DNA of 64,000 bases from JANSYL01 sp965229695 (GTDB lineage: Bacteria; Pseudomonadota; Alphaproteobacteria; Rhodobacterales; Rhodobacteraceae). This document shows, one piece after another, positions 8,574 to 16,287 of this stretch (positions within the stretch are counted from its first letter, which is position 1; each line of letters starts with the position of its first letter). A program made the translations under genes and the position numbers. The DNA is taken from positions 3,100,001-3,164,000 of the forward strand of contig OZ245921.1 in assembly GCA_965229695.1 (NCBI GenBank). The letters are read 5' to 3'. The notes under the pieces are model-generated. The model worked only from the letters and a program-made list of their open reading frames with translations. It was not told where the DNA came from and made no database searches.

Positions 8574-8738
8574 TCAGCCGGGCGCGGGGATGACAAGCAT
8601 CGCGAAGGCCCCCAGGATGAAGCCGATAATCCCGAAAATCGTCGCATAATGCAGCAGGTCCAACCGATTGCCGCCGCGGCGGCGCGCGGTCCAAAGGCCC
8701 AGCAAAACGCCCAAACCCGCCCCAACAAAATTCAGCAT
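8574..8738 (-). CDS. 54-residue membrane protein
   Basis: A short gene read directly from the sequence. The protein starts 'MLNFVGAGLGVLLGLW', has a positively charged turn 'TARRRGGNRLDLLHYA' and a second hydrophobic helix 'TIFGIIGFILGAFAMLVI', ending 'PAPG'. So it is a two-helix hairpin with an Arg-rich loop. It sits 14 bases after the DUF2927 lipoprotein and 12 bases before the VWA gene, in the same direction, which supports it as a real gene. The ribosome site is weak (gggtgaa). The function is unknown; a scaffold for the VWA or MoxR partner at the membrane is possible. Confidence 0.72.
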   Translation of the reverse strand: MLNFVGAGLGVLLGLWTARRRGGNRLDLLHYATIFGIIGFILGAFAMLVIPAPG

Positions 8739-8752
8739 TTATTCACCCGTTC

Positions 8753-10126
8753 TTAGGGCGAAAGCGCTGCAACCTCGGTCAGTCGCGCACCCACCGCCGC
8801 ATTTCCGCCGAAGCCATACCGGCCCCAAGCCAGACTGTCGAGGCGGACGCTACGTGCTTCGGCGGCGCGACCCAGATCATCCAGCGCCTCGGCGCGGATC
8901 ATCAGAAGCGTCGACAGTAGCGCGGCGTTCTGAGCATCCGTCGCTGCGCGCGAGGCGCGTTGGCTCAGCCGCAGCGCTTCGGCGGGTCGTCCGGCGCTGA
9001 GTGCGAAGGCGGCCAGTTGCATATCGACATGGGCGGCTTGAATGCCGCCGGGCGCGATTTGCTCATAGATATTGGCGGCGGCGAGGAAGGAATTGATCGC
9101 CTGTTCCACATCGCGGCTGAGTGACAGACGGCCATGAGCGAAATAGCTAAAGGCCAAGCGCCCGTCATTCAGATTGGCCTGCCGCGCCAGCGTGACGGCC
9201 CGTTCGGCGGCTTGGATGCGCCCAGCCTCGGACGTTCCGGGGCCTAGGGCGGTTTCAATGGCGGTGATCCAGGCGCGCGGGGTGGCATTGCGGCTGGCTT
9301 CGGCCCCGCGGGTTTGACCGCCGGGATTGATCCGCGCCAAAATGCCTGGCAGGGCCGCGCCCACCTCGGCCCGGGTCATGCCCGAACGCAGGCTGGCGTC
9401 GTAATAGGCGCGCAACACCAGCATGTCGAAACTGGTCAGAACGGCGTGCAGATTGTCGTCGTTGAAGACCGAATCCTGCAAGCGGTAAAGGTCGTTGAGC
9501 GGCCCAAGCGCTTGCGCGACCTCTTCATGCAGGCAATCGCGCACCTCCTGCGGGCTGACATCGGAGGGGATGAACACCGCCACCTGTTCGCGGGTGGCAA
9601 GCGTTGTCCAATCCAGGTCGCGGCTGCTGCGGGCGCGGCGGAACTCGGCCCAGGAACTGACACGGGGCACAACGAAACAGGCAGCTTGCGGCACGCTGCG
9701 TTGCATCCGGTCGCGTGGCAGGGTTTCCACCGTGATATGGGCGGGGCCATCGGCAAAGGCGACGCGGCGAATGTCGATCTGCGCCTCGGATCGCAGGCGG
9801 CCCACCAGGCGATCCAAATCCGAGGCCACCGAGGCCGGCGCGCCGGGCGTGATGGTGATCGAGATCGGGCCTTCAAACCGACTGAGCCGTTCAATGCGGC
9901 GCCCGCTTTCCATCTCGAAGCTCAGATCGAGGATATCTTGGACCATGGCGGCGTTGTTGCGCACCAGTGGCGCAGGTCTCGGCGTGCCGAAACGGTTCAT
10001 CGCGGGCATTGAACTGGGAAGTTCTGCCACGCGGCGCTCGGGCAGGTCGTTGACGGCGGTGGTGTTACACGCCGCAAGTCCAAGCGCGGAAATCAAGGCA
10101 ATGGGAATTAAGGGAAAACGGGTCAC
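8753..10126 (-). CDS. DUF2927 lipoprotein with helical repeat C-terminus
   Basis: A 457-residue secreted lipoprotein. The signal peptide ends in the lipobox 'LAAC' (Cys at residue 20). The middle (about 60-260) is a DUF2927 domain, marked by 'CLHEEVAQALGPLNDLY', a zincin-like HExxx pattern, and 'DSVFNDDN'. The last 190 residues are Ala-rich amphipathic helices of TPR/SEL1 style ('ANIYEQIAPGGIQAAHVDMQ'). The family is uncharacterised. A second DUF2927 lipoprotein lies at 22279-23211 with the same core. It is between MoxR/GNAT and VWA on the same strand. Confidence 0.83.
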   Translation of the reverse strand: MTRFPLIPIALISALGLAACNTTAVNDLPERRVAELPSSMPAMNRFGTPRPAPLVRNNAAMVQDILDLSFEMESGRRIERLSRFEGPISITITPGAPASVASDLDRLVGRLRSEAQIDIRRVAFADGPAHITVETLPRDRMQRSVPQAACFVVPRVSSWAEFRRARSSRDLDWTTLATREQVAVFIPSDVSPQEVRDCLHEEVAQALGPLNDLYRLQDSVFNDDNLHAVLTSFDMLVLRAYYDASLRSGMTRAEVGAALPGILARINPGGQTRGAEASRNATPRAWITAIETALGPGTSEAGRIQAAERAVTLARQANLNDGRLAFSYFAHGRLSLSRDVEQAINSFLAAANIYEQIAPGGIQAAHVDMQLAAFALSAGRPAEALRLSQRASRAATDAQNAALLSTLLMIRAEALDDLGRAAEARSVRLDSLAWGRYGFGGNAAVGARLTEVAALSP

Positions 10127-10133
10127 TGGCGGA

Positions 10134-10583
10134 TTAGCTCCGGTTATATTTCATAAAGTCGGTGGCAATGGCGATCCGGTCGTAAAGCTGTCGGGCCGTG
10201 GCATTGCCGGTTTGGGTCATCCAATAAACATTTGGTCTGCCGGCGGCATCCGCGTCGGCATAAACGGTTTCAATCAACTGCCGCCCAACGCCGGTGCCGC
10301 GGGTTTCGGGCGTGGCATAAAGATCTTGCAAATAGGTCACCGGCGCGTCCTGCCAGCCATGGGCGTGGACAATCACATGCACCAGCCCAACGGCATCATC
10401 GCCCTGCCAGGCCAGCCATGCCAACATGTCCTGCCGGGCGGGATCGATAAAGCGGTTGAATGTCAGGTCGAACTGCGCCGTGTCACGTTCGGTGCCGTAA
10501 AAGGCCAAATACGCGCGCCAGAGCGGGGCCCAAGCGGGCTGATCCCCGGTTGCCAGGGGGCGGATGATGGCCGGATCGGTCAT
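10134..10583 (-). CDS. GNAT family N-acetyltransferase
   Basis: A 149-residue acetyltransferase. The acetyl-CoA binding motif A is 'LYATPETRGTGVGRQLIETV' (about residues 79-98; R/Q-x-x-G-x-G/A), followed by 'YWMTQTGNATARQLYDRI', the usual C-terminal GNAT helix. The start at 10583 ('MTDPAIIRPL') fits the first beta strand of the fold; an ATG at 10616 is possible but adds only an atypical 11-residue leader. It ends seven bases before the DUF2927 gene start. The substrate is unknown; small amines or peptides are typical. Confidence 0.82.
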   Translation of the reverse strand: MTDPAIIRPLATGDQPAWAPLWRAYLAFYGTERDTAQFDLTFNRFIDPARQDMLAWLAWQGDDAVGLVHVIVHAHGWQDAPVTYLQDLYATPETRGTGVGRQLIETVYADADAAGRPNVYWMTQTGNATARQLYDRIAIATDFMKYNRS

Positions 10584-10767
10584 GCGGAAATGTCTTGGCT
10601 TTGGCCCATGTCTCAAGCTTGCCCCGAATTATGGCAGGAATCGGCACAAGACGCAGGCGATTTCTGCCCCTTGCGGCGGCGGGAAGGGGCAGATACGCCC
10701 CAATGCTCAACGAAAGTGCAACAAAACCAACACTGTTTCGGGTTTGTGAACGCGGGCTGTTAGCGGC

Positions 10768-11607
10768 CTATCTCTGCGCCCGCGCCATGAAGGCGAGCCG
10801 TTCAAACAAGGCAACATCCTGTTCGTTTTTCAGCAAGGCCCCATGCAGCTTGGGCAGGGCCGATGCGCCATCGCGCCGCAAATCCTCGGGCGCCAGATCC
10901 TCGGCCAAAAGCAGCTTTAGCCAATCCAGCGCTTCCGAGGTCGAGGGCTTCTTCTTCAACCCCTGCTGATCCCGAATCTCGTAAAACTGGGTCAGCGCGG
11001 TGGTCAAAAGCGCCTGTTTGATGCCGGGGAAATGCACCTCGACAATCTGCTTCATCACGTCCATCTCGGGGAAGCGGATATAGTGGAAGAAACAGCGGCG
11101 CAAAAACGCATCCGGCAGTTCTTTTTCATTATTCGATGTGATGATGACGATCGGGCGGACCTGCGCTTTCACCGTCTCACCGGTCTCGTAGACAAAGAAC
11201 TCCATCCGGTCGAGTTCTTGCAAAAGGTCGTTTGGAAACTCGATATCCGCTTTGTCGATCTCATCGATCAGCAGCACCGTCTTTCCCTCGCTGGCAAAGG
11301 CTTCCCAGAGCTTCCCGCGCTTGATGTAGTTTTTCACATCATTCACGCGGTCATCGCCCAATTGGCTGTCGCGCAACCGGCTGACGGCATCGTATTCGTA
11401 AAGCCCCTGCTGCGCGCGGGTCGTCGATTTGATGTGCCATTCGATAATGGGCAGGTTCAATGACTGTGCCACTTGGCGCGCTAACTCGGTTTTGCCCGTG
11501 CCAGGTTCCCCCTTCACCAGCAGCGGTCGTTCCAGCGTCACCGCCGCATTGACCGCCACTTTCAGGTCATCGGTTGCCACGTAATCGGAACTGCCTTCAA
11601 ACCGCAT
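10768..11607 (-). CDS. MoxR-type AAA+ ATPase
   Basis: A 279-residue AAA+ ATPase. Walker A is 'GEPGTGKTEL' (about residues 37-46), Walker B 'VLLIDEIDKAD' (about 110-120), and sensor 1 is in 'IVIITSNNEKELPDAFLRRC'. The MoxR group acts with VWA proteins as a metal-insertion or protein-remodelling chaperone. The nearest VWA gene on the same strand is at 7377-8561. It is the first gene of the minus-strand run and divergent from dksA across a 400-base gap, so its promoter must lie there. This is the first of two MoxR/VWA sets in the window. Confidence 0.9.
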   Translation of the reverse strand: MRFEGSSDYVATDDLKVAVNAAVTLERPLLVKGEPGTGKTELARQVAQSLNLPIIEWHIKSTTRAQQGLYEYDAVSRLRDSQLGDDRVNDVKNYIKRGKLWEAFASEGKTVLLIDEIDKADIEFPNDLLQELDRMEFFVYETGETVKAQVRPIVIITSNNEKELPDAFLRRCFFHYIRFPEMDVMKQIVEVHFPGIKQALLTTALTQFYEIRDQQGLKKKPSTSEALDWLKLLLAEDLAPEDLRRDGASALPKLHGALLKNEQDVALFERLAFMARAQR

Positions 11608-12009
11608 CGCGCTGCTCTTTCTCTAGCCTTGATCCCCTGTCTGCTAAGCCGCTGGCGCGGCGAAGTCCAGAACCGCCGCCCCGAATGGGGATAGGACGCC
11701 GCGTCGCTTGGCGTTTTGGCCTGGCCAACGCCTGGATTGGGCGGCAGATCAACGGTTTACTTCCGCGCTGTTCATCCGGGTTTGCCGCCAAATGCGCCGC
11801 TTTTGACCCAGGTTTGCCTAGCCCTTAGGCAGGCTGTTTTCGCCCGGCTTTTGCGCCTGCGGCCAATTGCTTTTGCCGGTCGTGAAACGGCTTTGTGACA
11901 CAATCTGCGCGTGACAATCCCCGCCCGCTCTAGTAAGCGGGCGCCGAGGGGTCGGAAGTACGGAATGACAGATCTATCATACGACACCGGCGCCGCTGAG
12001 GGGAGCGAC
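11608..12009 (+). other. 402-base gap between divergent moxR and dksA
   Basis: No convincing gene in either direction. The gap must hold the promoters for the minus-strand MoxR run and for dksA. One inverted repeat is visible (TGCCTA, five bases, TAGGCA at 11815-11831). An in-frame ATG at 11965 could extend dksA by 15 residues but is not favoured. No recognised regulator site. Confidence 0.6.
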
Positions 12010-12432
12010 ATGAAAGCCGAAGTCTTTTTACCTGAAGACTATCGTCCCGCAGAGGACGAACCATTTATGAACGAGCGCCAGGTGGAGTATTTCCGCCGTA
12101 AACTGACCAACTGGAAGAATGATTTGCTGGAAGACAGCCGCGGCACCGTTGCCGGGTTGCAGGACGGCACGCGCAATATTCCGGATGTGGCCGACCGCGC
12201 CAGTGAAGAAACCGATCGCGCGTTGGAATTGCGGACGCGCGACCGGCAGCGCAAGCTGATCGCCAAAATCGATAGCGCCCTGCGCCGGATCGACGAAGGC
12301 GAATACGGGTATTGTGAAGTGACGGGAGAGCCGATTTCGCTCAAGCGCTTGGATGCGCGCCCGATCGCCACCATGAGCCTTGAGGCGCAGGAGCGTCACG
12401 AGCGCCGGGAAAAGGTGCATCGCGACGACTGA
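12010..12432 (+). CDS. dksA: RNA polymerase-binding transcription factor DksA
   Basis: A 140-residue DksA, which binds the RNA polymerase secondary channel and with ppGpp controls rRNA and amino acid promoters. The coiled-coil tip carries the essential DxxDxA motif ('DVADRASEE', about residues 57-65). The globular end reads 'GYCEVTGEPISLKRLDARP': it keeps one cysteine where E. coli DksA has four zinc ligands, as in the single-cysteine DksA described in Rhodobacter. The start at 12010 follows a good ribosome site (gagggg) and matches the usual N-terminus 'MKAEVFLPEDYRP'. A strong terminator follows. Confidence 0.95.
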   Translation: MKAEVFLPEDYRPAEDEPFMNERQVEYFRRKLTNWKNDLLEDSRGTVAGLQDGTRNIPDVADRASEETDRALELRTRDRQRKLIAKIDSALRRIDEGEYGYCEVTGEPISLKRLDARPIATMSLEAQERHERREKVHRDD

Positions 12433-12461
12433 CCGCGCGACAGATTTGCGTCAACCAGGAT

Positions 12462-12485
12462 AAAGGGCACCCTCGGGTGCCCTTT
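12462..12485 (+). terminator. Rho-independent terminator of dksA
   Basis: A near-perfect hairpin: aaagggcacc, loop ctcg, ggtgcccttt, then gccgtttt. It lies 30 bases after the dksA stop and 21 bases before the monooxygenase start, so the two genes are separate units. Confidence 0.85.
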
Positions 12486-12505
12486 GCCGTTTTGGATGGG
12501 ATGGA

Positions 12506-13672
12506 ATGCTGATCGGAAAGCAGATCACGGTGATTGGTGGCGGGATTGGCGGGCTGGCCGCGGCCCTGGCCTGCGCCCAGCGCGGTGCCGAGGTCATGGT
12601 GCTGGAACAAGCGCCCGCGATCACCGAGGTTGGCGCCGGCATTCAAATCAGCCCCAATGGCTGGCGCGTGCTGCAAGCGCTTGGTGTGGCGGACGCCTTG
12701 GCCCGATGCAGCCCGCGCGGGCAGGCGGTGCGCCTGCGCGATTTCCGCCGCGGGGCCGAGGTCTTTTCAATCCCCCTCGATGATCCGGCCAAACCTTTCC
12801 ATTTTGTGCACCGTGCCGATCTGGTGGAAATCTTGGCAGATGCCCTCTCCAGCGCCGGGGGGCAGCTGCGCCTGGGTGTGCCAGTTACGGGCGTCACGCC
12901 AAGCGACGGCGGAACCGAACTGACCCGCGCAGATGGCGGGGTCGAGACCCATGGGCTGACCATTGCCGCCGATGGGCTGCATTCCCCGGCGCGCGCGGCC
13001 CTCAACCCGAAATCACGCGCCTATTTCACCGGTCAGGTCGCCTGGCGTTGCACGATCCCCACCAACACCCCGATCCCGCCCGAGGCGCATGTGTTCATGG
13101 GGCCGGGCCGTCACCTCGTCCGTTACCCGCTGCGCGATTCCAAACTGATGAACATAGTCGCGGTCGAAGAACGCGATGGCTGGGCTGCCGAAGGCTGGCA
13201 CCATCAGGACGATCCAAAAAACCTGCGCCGCGCCTTCACCGATTTCTGCCCCGAGGCGCGAGATTTGCTGGACCAAGCGCAGGAGGTGTTTCTTTGGGGC
13301 CTTTTCCGCCACCCGGTGGCCGAAACCTGGCAAAACGGGGCGCTGGCACTGGTGGGCGATGCCGCGCACCCGACGCTGCCGTTCATGGCGCAGGGTGCCA
13401 ATATGGCGCTGGAAGATGCCTTTGTCCTGGCCCGCTGCCTGGCCGATGATCCCGATACCACCGCGGCCTTAGCGCGTTACCAAACCCTGCGCCGCCCGCG
13501 TGTCATGCGCATCGTGCAGGCCGCCGAAGACAACGCGAAAAACTACCACATAGCGCCGGGCCCCTACCGTTTCGCTGCCCATACCGCCCTGCGCGCCGCC
13601 GCACGCTTCGCGCCCCATGCCGTCACCCGCCGCTTCGATTGGATCTATAAATTCGATCCGACAGCGCCGTGA
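12506..13672 (+). CDS. FAD-dependent aromatic-ring monooxygenase (salicylate hydroxylase-like)
   Basis: A 388-residue class A flavin monooxygenase. The FAD Rossmann motif is 'GGGIGGLAAALA' (about residues 9-20), the second FAD motif 'LVGDAAHPTLPFMAQGANMA' is near 281-300, and the intermediate 'TIAADGLHSPAR' (DG motif) is near 152-163. The family hydroxylates phenolic acids such as salicylate or 3-hydroxybenzoate using NAD(P)H. No ring-cleavage gene is adjacent. The start 'MLIGKQITVIGGG' is at 12506; it stands just after the dksA terminator and may have its own promoter in the 20 bases or use read-through. Confidence 0.87.
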   Translation: MLIGKQITVIGGGIGGLAAALACAQRGAEVMVLEQAPAITEVGAGIQISPNGWRVLQALGVADALARCSPRGQAVRLRDFRRGAEVFSIPLDDPAKPFHFVHRADLVEILADALSSAGGQLRLGVPVTGVTPSDGGTELTRADGGVETHGLTIAADGLHSPARAALNPKSRAYFTGQVAWRCTIPTNTPIPPEAHVFMGPGRHLVRYPLRDSKLMNIVAVEERDGWAAEGWHHQDDPKNLRRAFTDFCPEARDLLDQAQEVFLWGLFRHPVAETWQNGALALVGDAAHPTLPFMAQGANMALEDAFVLARCLADDPDTTAALARYQTLRRPRVMRIVQAAEDNAKNYHIAPGPYRFAAHTALRAAARFAPHAVTRRFDWIYKFDPTAP

Positions 13673-13687
13673 TCCCAATCCCTCTTC

Positions 13688-13745
13688 ATCTGGCCAAAAA
13701 TACCCTGGGGGAGGTGCCAAAGGCACCGGGGGCGAAGCCCCAAAA
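13688..13745 (+). repeat. Rhodobacterales-type intergenic repeat with paired stem-loops
   Basis: After the monooxygenase stop comes 'ctggccaaaaatac' followed by two adjacent small hairpins: ggtgcc-aaa-ggcacc (13713-13727) and ggggc-gaa-gcccc (13729-13741). Blocks of this make-up sit after genes in many Rhodobacteraceae genomes, from memory. It lies between two convergent genes, so it may act as a bidirectional 3' end. Confidence 0.6.
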
Positions 13746-13762
13746 CCGCCTGTCAAGAACGC

Positions 13763-14500
13763 TTAGTCTAGCGAATAAGATGGCAGCCCGTGAAACGCCT
13801 CGCGCAGCGCGTCGCCCCAGCCCGAGGATATCATCTCAAAAAACGCATCATCTCGCTCAATCCGCCGCCGCAGACCGGTTTGAAAACTGTCGGTCTCGTA
13901 AAGATGCATATCCAGCGGAAGACCCACCGACAGATTGGCTTTGATCGTGGAATCAAAGCTCAGCATCAGCAGCTTCACCGCATCCTCAAAGCTCATCTCG
14001 GCATTATAAGCCCGCACCAGGATCGGCTTGCCGTATTTTGTCTCACCGATCTGAAAAAACGGCGTGTCTTCCGAGGCTTCGACAAAATTGCCTTCGGGGT
14101 AGATCATGAAAAGCCGGGGCTCGCCGCCGCGCACCTGACCGCCCAGGATCAAGGTCGCGGAAAAGGCGCTTTCGGCGACCGGGCCATCCTCGGCCTGATC
14201 GGCAATGACCTCGCGCAGGGTTTCGCCCACCAGCTTGGCGATCTGAAACATCGAAGGCGCTTCCATGATCGAGGGCGCGCCGCGTTCCTCGGCCGGTTTC
14301 GCGCGTTCGTTCAGCAGGCTCACCACCGCTTGCGTCGTGGCCAGATTGCCCGCCGTCATCAAGGTGATCGAGCGTTCGCCCTCGGCCTCCCACAGGAACA
14401 TCTTGCGAAACACGCTGATATTGTCGACGCCCGCATTGGTGCGCGTGTCCGACATCATCACGAGGCCGCGATTGAGCTTCAGCCCCACACAATAGGTCAT
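13763..14500 (-). CDS. Anbu, proteasome-type Ntn hydrolase
   Basis: A 245-residue homologue of Anbu, the bacterial proteasome ancestor-like Ntn hydrolase. The start is at 14500 (ribosome site aaaggga), giving 'MTYCVGLKL'; removal of Met leaves Thr1 as nucleophile. Asp17 follows in 'VMMSDTRTNAG' and a Lys at 32 in 'VFRKMF', the usual catalytic set. 'TLMTAGNLATTQAV' matches the conserved beta-subunit core. Downstream in the operon order it is the last of four genes (ATP-grasp, alpha-E, transglutaminase, Anbu), the known Anbu context. Its natural substrate is unknown; peptide hydrolysis coupled to the ligase partner is the main idea in the field. Confidence 0.92.
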   Translation of the reverse strand: MTYCVGLKLNRGLVMMSDTRTNAGVDNISVFRKMFLWEAEGERSITLMTAGNLATTQAVVSLLNERAKPAEERGAPSIMEAPSMFQIAKLVGETLREVIADQAEDGPVAESAFSATLILGGQVRGGEPRLFMIYPEGNFVEASEDTPFFQIGETKYGKPILVRAYNAEMSFEDAVKLLMLSFDSTIKANLSVGLPLDMHLYETDSFQTGLRRRIERDDAFFEMISSGWGDALREAFHGLPSYSLD

Positions 14501-14534
14501 GCCTGTCCGTCCCTTTGCCCCGCCCGGTTCAGGA

Positions 14535-15338
14535 TTATTGCTGTTGCACCTGGATGTCGATGGCCATCGCTTCGCCGCCATTGCCAAAGCGCAGGCCTGA
14601 CACCGGTGCGGCATCGCGGTAATCCAGGCCCGTCGCCACGCGTACATAACGCGTATCTGGCGAAATCCCGTTCGACACGTCAAAGCCCACCCAACCCAGC
14701 GGTTCGATATGCACCTCGGCCCAGGCATGGCTGGCATCTTGATGCACCCGATCCTCCATCATCAGATAGCCCGAGACATAGCGCGCCGGGTATCCCATGG
14801 CGCGCGCGGCGGCGATGAAGATATGTGCGTGGTCCTGACAGACACCGCAGCCATGTTCGATGGCCTCTTCGGCGCTGGTCGCGGCATGGGTCGTGCCGAT
14901 CTCATAGGGCACCTCGGCCAGGATGCGTTGAGACAACGCGTGCAGACGCGCGATATCTTCGCTTTCCTCTTCCCGCAGCCCCTTGGCCAACCGGCGCACC
15001 TGTGTGCCCGCGCGCGTCAGATCGGTGGATTTCTTGAAGAACCACAGCGGGGCAAAGCCGCCATGTTTGCCGATCACACCGGCAAGGTCAGCGGTTTCCA
15101 CGACCCCCTCACAATGCACGACAATCGATGTCGCATTGGGATCGAAAGAGATCAGCGAAACCCGGTTCTGGTGATGATCGGTAAACTCGGTCTGCGCCGC
15201 GCCGCCTTCGATATTCATCGTCCAATCCACCACCGTCTGGCCCGAGCGGCTTTTGGGGATCAGTCGCAACTGTTGCAGCCCGTAAGCGGGTGGGTGGTCG
15301 AAATGATAGGTCGTGGTGTGCAGGATGTTCAGACGCAT
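14535..15338 (-). CDS. Transglutaminase-like cysteine peptidase (Anbu operon)
   Basis: A 267-residue transglutaminase-fold protein. The N-terminal domain (about 1-100, 'LNILHTTTYHFDHPP') is the usual N-terminal beta region; the catalytic Cys is in 'GCGVCQDHAHIF' (about residue 161), the His in 'DASHAWAEV' (about 197) and the Asp in 'GFDVSNG' (about 212). Proteins of this type hydrolyse or form isopeptide bonds. The start at 15338 follows the 4-base gap after the alpha-E gene; an in-frame ATG at 15365 would overlap that gene. It is one of three partners constantly found with Anbu. Confidence 0.9.
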   Translation of the reverse strand: MRLNILHTTTYHFDHPPAYGLQQLRLIPKSRSGQTVVDWTMNIEGGAAQTEFTDHHQNRVSLISFDPNATSIVVHCEGVVETADLAGVIGKHGGFAPLWFFKKSTDLTRAGTQVRRLAKGLREEESEDIARLHALSQRILAEVPYEIGTTHAATSAEEAIEHGCGVCQDHAHIFIAAARAMGYPARYVSGYLMMEDRVHQDASHAWAEVHIEPLGWVGFDVSNGISPDTRYVRVATGLDYRDAAPVSGLRFGNGGEAMAIDIQVQQQ

Positions 15339-15342
15339 CGGC

Positions 15343-16284
15343 TTACCCCAAGAACCTGTAATCACGTTCGATTTGTTGACCCAACCGTGCTGTGTCGGTC
15401 AGGAAATCGGTGATGAATTCATGCAAGCCGTCGTCAAAGACCCGCTCGATCGAGCCGTTTTCAAGCCGCGATAGCAACACATCGGTTTGATCGTGCGAGG
15501 GGTGCCGCGTGCCATAAACCCCTTCAAGATAGGCCATATTGGTCGCAATCTTGCGCATCGAAAACGCCAGGCTGCGCGGCATCCGTCCGTCAAAGATCAG
15601 GAAATCGGCGATGCCCATGGGGCTCGCTTCGCCTTGGGTGATCCAGCGATAGGCACGCTGGCCTGCGACCGAACGCAGGATGGTTTCCCATTGCACATTA
15701 TCCAGGCTCGACCCGATCTGGCTGATCGAGGGCAGAAGCACGTAATATTTCACATCCAGGATGCGGGCGGTGTTATCGGCGCGTTCCAAAAACGTGCCCA
15801 AACGGCAGAAATCAAACACATCATTGCGCAGCATCGTGCCATGCATCGCGCCCCGCACCAGGGCCGATTGCTGGCGGATCGTGGCCAAAACCTCGGGCAG
15901 ATCACGGGTGGAAACCGGGCGCTGCAGTGCTTGTTTCAGGATCATGTAGGTGTCGTTCACCGCCTCCCACACCTCGCGGGTGATGGCGGTGCGCACCAGC
16001 CGCGCGTTCTGGCGAGCCGCTGCAATCGCGGACATGACCGAGGAGGGATTGGCCGGGTCGCGCAGCAGGAAATCGATGGCTTTGCCTGCCTCTAACGTTT
16101 CGTGACGCTCTTGATAGAGATGCGCCACGGCGGCGGTTTGCAGCACGCTTTGCCACTCATCATCTTCGCCCACGGGCCGGGTCAGGCCGATGCGGAACCC
16201 AGCTTCGATCAACCGGGCCGTGTTTTCTGAGCGTTCAAGGTAGCGGAACATCCAAAAGAGGCCGCCAGCGGTTTTGCCGAGCAT
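15343..16284 (-). CDS. Alpha-E domain protein (Anbu operon)
   Basis: A 313-residue all-helical protein starting 'MLGKTAGGLFWMFRYLERSE', the hallmark of the alpha-E (DUF403) family. The family pairs with circularly permuted ATP-grasp enzymes and is thought to be a structural or substrate-presenting partner. It begins three bases after the ATP-grasp stop and ends four bases before the transglutaminase start, so all are one operon. No catalytic motif is visible. It is found with Anbu in many proteobacteria. Confidence 0.92.
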   Translation of the reverse strand: MLGKTAGGLFWMFRYLERSENTARLIEAGFRIGLTRPVGEDDEWQSVLQTAAVAHLYQERHETLEAGKAIDFLLRDPANPSSVMSAIAAARQNARLVRTAITREVWEAVNDTYMILKQALQRPVSTRDLPEVLATIRQQSALVRGAMHGTMLRNDVFDFCRLGTFLERADNTARILDVKYYVLLPSISQIGSSLDNVQWETILRSVAGQRAYRWITQGEASPMGIADFLIFDGRMPRSLAFSMRKIATNMAYLEGVYGTRHPSHDQTDVLLSRLENGSIERVFDDGLHEFITDFLTDTARLGQQIERDYRFLG

Positions 16285-16287
16285 CCC

